A stretch of 9,585 nucleotides of DNA from Verrucomicrobiota bacterium. Its GTDB lineage: Bacteria; Verrucomicrobiota; Verrucomicrobiia; Limisphaerales; JACRJZ01. The notes beneath the pieces were generated by a model. It was not told where the DNA came from and ran no database searches. It saw nothing but the letters and a program-made list of their open reading frames with translations. The position numbers were made by a program, and so were the translations under genes. Positions within the stretch are counted from its first letter, which is position 1. Each line of letters opens with the position of its first letter. The stretch is taken from positions 1 to 9,585 of the forward strand of contig JAKLEJ010000100.1 in assembly GCA_022711695.1 (NCBI GenBank), in the 5' to 3' direction. This document shows positions 5,992-9,585 of this stretch, one piece after another.

Positions 5992-7947
5992 ATGAAACCC
6001 AGGATGCCCAGTCATATCTCCACCGCCCTTGTCGCCAGCCTGTGCCTGCTCTCCGGCCTGCCGCTCGCCCACGCGGCGCGGGCCGGCGAACCGCTCTTCT
6101 GGTGCGAGAGCACCGACGAATCCAAGCTCAAGCTCAAGGTCGATGAACGGGGCGGAAGATACTTTCTGAACAACGTCTCGGGCTACGAACCGTCGGACCG
6201 CAATGTCTTCTATTTCGTGGACTGGGATTTCATCGGCGACGCCCGGCGCCCCCGGCCTCTCAAGGACGTCGAGGTGGAGCCCAGCCGCCTCTACCTGGTG
6301 CATCTTTACGAGCTGAGCAAGCCGCGGCCCCTGGCGGACTTCTGGACGGGCGACGACCCGCGCAAAGCCTGCGACGCGGCGTTCTTGTGGGTGGGCGGCG
6401 GGAGCGTCCGCCAGACCGCGCGGACGGACCGGAACGCCACAGGCGCGCTGACGGAAATTCGCGAGGACCCGGCGCGGTTTCGTTTTCAGCCCGGGAACCG
6501 GCTGCCGCTGCACACGGAGCTGCTGCCGCCGTTCCAGCTTCCGACCAACAAGGTCTTCATCCTGGGCCGCTATGCCGAGGGGCTGACGTTCTCGAACCTG
6601 TTCGCCCACGGCGTCACCCACATCGCCGGAGTCGGAGCCGACTTCGACCAATTGCCCGCCACCCGGCGCGCGGTGACCATGGGAGGGTTCCTGAACGAGG
6701 GCATCGGATCGAAGCCGAACCCGAACGAGAAGCAGGACCACATCTCGCCCACGGAAAAGGCCTTCATGGAATGCCCGCTAGCCCACGTGACCAATCGGGC
6801 CGCCGCCGCCAGCTTTGCCGAGTACTTCTTCCTCGACGAGGAATTCTGGCACGACGACTACCAGCCGGCCACGATCGAGCGGCTGTGCGTGTTCTTCCAG
6901 GAGATGCGCCGCCGCAATCCGCGCTGCAAGCCCAGCGACTTCTGGAGCGGCGCGCCGCCTTACCGCAAATGGCAGCCTGCCGAAGGCCAGAAGTGGTCCG
7001 CCACCTTCCCGGTTTTGGCGGAACATTACTCGGACCCGGCCAAGGCCATGGCGGCGGCCCACCGGGCCATCACCCGCCCGGTGGCGGTCGCCGGCCGGAA
7101 GACCTCGCTGGCGGAGATCTTCGGCGCCGTCTGCGTCACGACCTACTTCGATCAGCTCTTTGGCTATGACGAAGAACTGAAGCAGTTCCGCTTCGATTAC
7201 ACCTTGCCGTCGTGGATTCACTACAGCCGCGTGAACCGCCGGCTGCCGGTCAACCGGGGCAAACCGGCCATCTGGTTCGGCATGGCCATCCTCGAAGGCA
7301 ACTATCATCATCCCTCGATCGCTTTCCGCACGCGCACCGCCAATCCGCCCGGCGTGGTGACTTGGAAGGAGCGCCTGCCGGTCGCCCCGAACGTGACCGA
7401 ACAACTGGCGTTCTTCGGCTTCCTGGAGGGGGATGGGGCCTACCTCTGGGATTCCTTTTTCACGGCCTCGTCCGATCCGAACGCCGCGTTCTGGCAGGTG
7501 AGATACTCGCTCGACTACAAGGACCCGCGCGGCAGTTGGCAGCCCGATGTCCCGGGAACGCCTCCAGGCCGCTCCCGCCTCCCCGCCGCCCACTGCCTGG
7601 CGTATTCGCCCGCCTACTATGCGCTGGCCGCCTGGAAGTACTCGCAGATCGCGGACATCGTCGAAGGGGGCGCGCGCCTGGACTTCGACTGCAGCCTGGA
7701 CGACGGGAAGACGTGGCACACGCCGCCCGCCAACGGCTCGACGATGTGTGACGTGGCGCGGGAACGGCGGCCGATCGTCACCGGCGCCGTCAAGGGCGGG
7801 CAGATCGCCGTCGCGGCCTTCGACCCCTACCAGGGCATCGGCGACACCACCCCCATCCTGCTGCGTTACGGGAAAGACCGTTTCCGAATCGATCTCTTCG
7901 GAAAGCGAGTCCGGGTGTACCGGGGGACTCTCAGCGCCGATCGCTGA
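5992..7947 (+). CDS. Secreted protein of unknown family, probable carbohydrate-active enzyme
   Basis: This is a 651-residue protein with a Sec signal (hydrophobic TALVASLCLLSGLPLA, likely cleavage after AHA at residue 28). I do not recognise its family. The region about 33-170 is rich in short beta-like segments. The middle, about 185-490, alternates hydrophobic strands and helices as a barrel would, and carries acidic aromatic motifs common at glycosidase active sites: FFLDEEFWHDDY (279-290), with Glu283/Glu284, and FLEGDGAYLWDS (477-488), with Glu479/Asp481. Near the C-terminus SLDDGKTW (568-575) is an exact Asp-box (S-x-D-x-G-x-T-W), a beta-hairpin motif seen in sialidases and many secreted beta proteins; only one copy is visible. 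Position 35 bp after a glycosidase gene supports a role in glycan breakdown (inference). Start: ATG at 5992, with an in-frame ATG at 6004 as alternative; no ribosome binding site favours either. The stop lies inside a strong hairpin. Confidence 0.85.
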   Translation: MKPRMPSHISTALVASLCLLSGLPLAHAARAGEPLFWCESTDESKLKLKVDERGGRYFLNNVSGYEPSDRNVFYFVDWDFIGDARRPRPLKDVEVEPSRLYLVHLYELSKPRPLADFWTGDDPRKACDAAFLWVGGGSVRQTARTDRNATGALTEIREDPARFRFQPGNRLPLHTELLPPFQLPTNKVFILGRYAEGLTFSNLFAHGVTHIAGVGADFDQLPATRRAVTMGGFLNEGIGSKPNPNEKQDHISPTEKAFMECPLAHVTNRAAAASFAEYFFLDEEFWHDDYQPATIERLCVFFQEMRRRNPRCKPSDFWSGAPPYRKWQPAEGQKWSATFPVLAEHYSDPAKAMAAAHRAITRPVAVAGRKTSLAEIFGAVCVTTYFDQLFGYDEELKQFRFDYTLPSWIHYSRVNRRLPVNRGKPAIWFGMAILEGNYHHPSIAFRTRTANPPGVVTWKERLPVAPNVTEQLAFFGFLEGDGAYLWDSFFTASSDPNAAFWQVRYSLDYKDPRGSWQPDVPGTPPGRSRLPAAHCLAYSPAYYALAAWKYSQIADIVEGGARLDFDCSLDDGKTWHTPPANGSTMCDVARERRPIVTGAVKGGQIAVAAFDPYQGIGDTTPILLRYGKDRFRIDLFGKRVRVYRGTLSADR

Positions 7948-7952
7948 GAGTC
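7926..7952. terminator. Hairpin between convergent genes, likely bidirectional terminator
   Basis: The arms GACTCTCAGCG (7926-7936) and CGCTGAGAGTC (7942-7952) pair perfectly over 11 bp around the loop CCGAT. The stop codon of the plus-strand gene (7945-7947) lies within the right arm. The stop of the minus-strand gene is at 7967-7969, so the hairpin is also placed just beyond its end. No run of T follows on either strand, so it is not a classical intrinsic terminator; it may act with Rho or protect 3' ends. Confidence 0.6.
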
Positions 7953-7966
7953 GGCGGCGCTGGCGC

Positions 7967-9585
7967 CTATTGGACGAGGCGTTGGATGGCCTCCGCGCTC
8001 AGGGCGCCTCGCCCGCCGACCCGGCTGCCGAAAATCTGCAGGCGCCGCAGTTGGCCCCGGAACTGGCGGTCCCAGCCGTAGGTCCGCATGGTCGCGTTGA
8101 AGTTGCCGATCGCCAGGGGGCCGAGGTCGGCGGCCACGGGCCCCACATTGTAGGACGTGCGGCGGTCCAAAGCGACGGGGGCGGGCCCGGGCGCGTCCAT
8201 CGCCGGGCTGAAGTGCCAGCGCACGTTGTCGCGCGATTGCGTTGCGTCGTAAGCGACGGCGAAGAAGGTCCATTTCCCCGGCTGGAGTTTGCCTGGCGAA
8301 CTGTCGTTCTGAACATTGTCGGGCCATTGGTTCACCGCCAGGCGCAGGCGGCCATCGGCGTGGCAGACGAGGTCGATCCCCGAATGGTCCCCGTTCAGGC
8401 AGAATACGATCCGGTTGCCGCCGCTGCCGGTCTTCAAGCTCTCCGCCTGAAGCCAGCCCAGGAGGGTGAACGACCGGAGTCCGCGGAGATCTTCGATTGC
8501 CGCGTCGCCGACCTCCACTCGCCCCCACGGGGCGCCGTCCGGCAGGAGCAGCGCCCCATCGGCGCTCCGCCTGGCCGTGCCGTGGAGCCGGAGGACGGGC
8601 GTCTCCCCTTCGAGGAAGCCCGCGCGGACGATCGGGTCGCCGGATTTGCGATCCACAGCGATCAGAAGCTGGTCTTGGGCGCTGAGGCCGTCGGCGTCGG
8701 CTACGCGCAGCGTCACCGCGTACAATCCCGGTGTCTCGAACGTATGCGTGGGCGCCGGCTCGCTGCTGGCGGCGCCGTCGCCGAACTCCCAGCGCGCGCG
8801 GTGCGCGGTGGCGCTCCCGAACCGTACTGTCAGCGGGGCGAGTCCTTCCAGGACAGACGCGGTTGGCCGGGCTTCGGGGCGGAGCTTCTCGCCCGGCCGA
8901 TAGGGAGTAAGGCGATACACCAGGTCGTTCGTCCACGCAGCCGTGACGAACGCCCCGGGCTGGGCGGAGCCCACAGCCCACTCCCTCATTTCCCACGGGT
9001 CCACGGCGTCCACTTTGTAGGGCCGCCCGCCCGCAAGCTGAACGCTCTGGGGCCTGCCGCCGAGGCAGTAGAGCAGGTAGTATTCGCCGGGTTGGGCAAG
9101 GAGGAACCGGCCTGAGTCGTTCCCCAGCGGCTGGAGTTCGTGGAACGGCGGGGCGTTGCCCATGAAGTCCTTGAGCCACTGGATGCGCGCAGGGCTTTCT
9201 CCATGCAGCAGGCCGCCTTTGGACCACCAGAGAATATCCTGCGCGTGCTTGTAGGTTTCTCCGTGGCCGACATAGCAGCCGCTCATCGTGCCGAGCCAGA
9301 AACGCTGGGTCATCTCCCGCGCCGTGAGATTGCCCCAACCCTGCGGGACGTTGCCTTCGTATTTGCACTCATCGTAAATGACCGGCTTGCGATACTGCTC
9401 GCGAAAGCGCAAGCCGCGGTTCATGTCGGAAGTCTGGAGGCTGGCGTGGGTCACCCAGGCCTTGGTGTGGTCATACCACTTGCTGCCGTTGTGAATGCCG
9501 CGCAGTCGCTGATGGGGGTCCTCCTGTTGCAGGAGGGCGAAGAACCGGTCCCAATCCTCCCACTGTTTGTTGCCGCGGTGGCCCG
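7967..9585 (-). CDS. Apiosidase-like (DUF4038/DUF5605-type) glycoside hydrolase with PKD and LamG-like domains (5' end outside window)
   Basis: The reading frame is open from the window edge, so only the last 538 residues are seen and the start is missing; an internal GTG at 9454 is not the true start. The first 130 visible residues are the end of a TIM-barrel catalytic domain of the GH140/apiosidase-like group. IHNG (30-33), WVTHASLQ (43-50) and VIYDECKYEG (68-77) are followed by HGETY (107-111) and WWSKGGLLHGESP (119-131). Glu72 in the DE pair is a likely catalytic residue. Residues about 150-230 form the beta-sandwich that follows in this family (GEYYLLY 166-172, VDPWEM 194-199). A PKD domain occupies about 239-312 (WEFGDG 265-270, HTFETPGLYAVTLRVAD 280-296). 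A LamG/concanavalin-like domain covers about 325-525 (FTLLGWLQAE 372-381, GKWTFFAVAYD). The family cleaves terminal glycosyl residues from plant-type or other branched polysaccharides. The added domains suggest surface or glycan attachment. It converges on the plus-strand unit with 19 bp between stops, so it belongs to a separate transcript. Confidence 0.88.
   Translation of the reverse strand, partial: GHRGNKQWEDWDRFFALLQQEDPHQRLRGIHNGSKWYDHTKAWVTHASLQTSDMNRGLRFREQYRKPVIYDECKYEGNVPQGWGNLTAREMTQRFWLGTMSGCYVGHGETYKHAQDILWWSKGGLLHGESPARIQWLKDFMGNAPPFHELQPLGNDSGRFLLAQPGEYYLLYCLGGRPQSVQLAGGRPYKVDAVDPWEMREWAVGSAQPGAFVTAAWTNDLVYRLTPYRPGEKLRPEARPTASVLEGLAPLTVRFGSATAHRARWEFGDGAASSEPAPTHTFETPGLYAVTLRVADADGLSAQDQLLIAVDRKSGDPIVRAGFLEGETPVLRLHGTARRSADGALLLPDGAPWGRVEVGDAAIEDLRGLRSFTLLGWLQAESLKTGSGGNRIVFCLNGDHSGIDLVCHADGRLRLAVNQWPDNVQNDSSPGKLQPGKWTFFAVAYDATQSRDNVRWHFSPAMDAPGPAPVALDRRTSYNVGPVAADLGPLAIGNFNATMRTYGWDRQFRGQLRRLQIFGSRVGGRGALSAEAIQRLVQ

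Noticed and set aside
7547..9115. Plus-strand reading frame of 522 codons running across the convergent junction
   Set aside because: It overlaps two well-supported genes in other frames, crosses the terminator hairpin and is Arg/Pro/Ala-rich without motifs.
7866..9368. Minus-strand reading frame of 500 codons overlapping the apiosidase-like gene
   Set aside because: It is a shifted frame of the same strand; the PKD, LamG and catalytic motifs all fall in the other frame.
1..9585. CRISPR array, tRNA, rRNA, insertion sequence or phage element
   Set aside because: No regularly spaced repeats, tRNA cloverleaf, rRNA core sequence, transposase motif or terminal repeats were found by eye on either strand.

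Overview
The window is a GC-rich stretch of bacterial DNA carrying five large genes. Three are complete and two are cut by the window edges. All three complete genes, and the partial one whose start is visible, begin with an export signal, so this looks like a locus for handling carbohydrate outside the cytoplasm. The gene style points to a soil, sediment or marine polysaccharide degrader of the Acidobacteriota, Verrucomicrobiota or Planctomycetota type. The clues are Tat-exported DegT-type aminotransferases, signal peptides ending in 'RAQ' or 'AAAQ', few Shine-Dalgarno sites, and modular glycosidases with PKD and LamG domains. This placement is inference; no marker gene is present to fix the taxon.

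Layout: (1) 1-1267, minus strand: a Tat-signal DegT/DnrJ/EryC1/StrS-type PLP aminotransferase, 3' end outside the window. (2) 1268-1498: a non-coding gap with two tandem hairpins and two copies of a 10-bp palindrome. (3) 1499-4102, minus: a divergent GH38 alpha-mannosidase-like secreted protein. (4) 4103-4480: the divergent control region, with an 18-bp perfect palindrome (7-4-7) at 4248-4265. (5) 4481-5956, plus: a secreted TIM-barrel glycosidase resembling GH42. (6) 5992-7947, plus, 35 bp further on and probably co-transcribed: a 651-residue secreted protein of no family I recognise, with one Asp-box near its C-terminus. (7) 7926-7952: an 11-bp-stem hairpin between convergent genes, overlapping the stop codon of the preceding gene. 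(8) 7967-9585, minus: the C-terminal 538 residues of an apiosidase-like (DUF4038/DUF5605-type) glycoside hydrolase followed by PKD and LamG-like domains; its start lies outside the window.

How the genes may work together (inference): the two divergent units starting around 4103-4480 could be co-regulated through the palindrome. They would supply several exported hydrolases acting on one branched glycan, with the exported aminotransferase-like protein as an unexplained partner. No transporter, TonB receptor, sulfatase or regulator is in view. The most interesting points are the altered catalytic motifs of the GH38-like protein, the unassigned 651-residue protein, and the Tat-exported sugar-aminotransferase homologue that keeps its PLP lysine.
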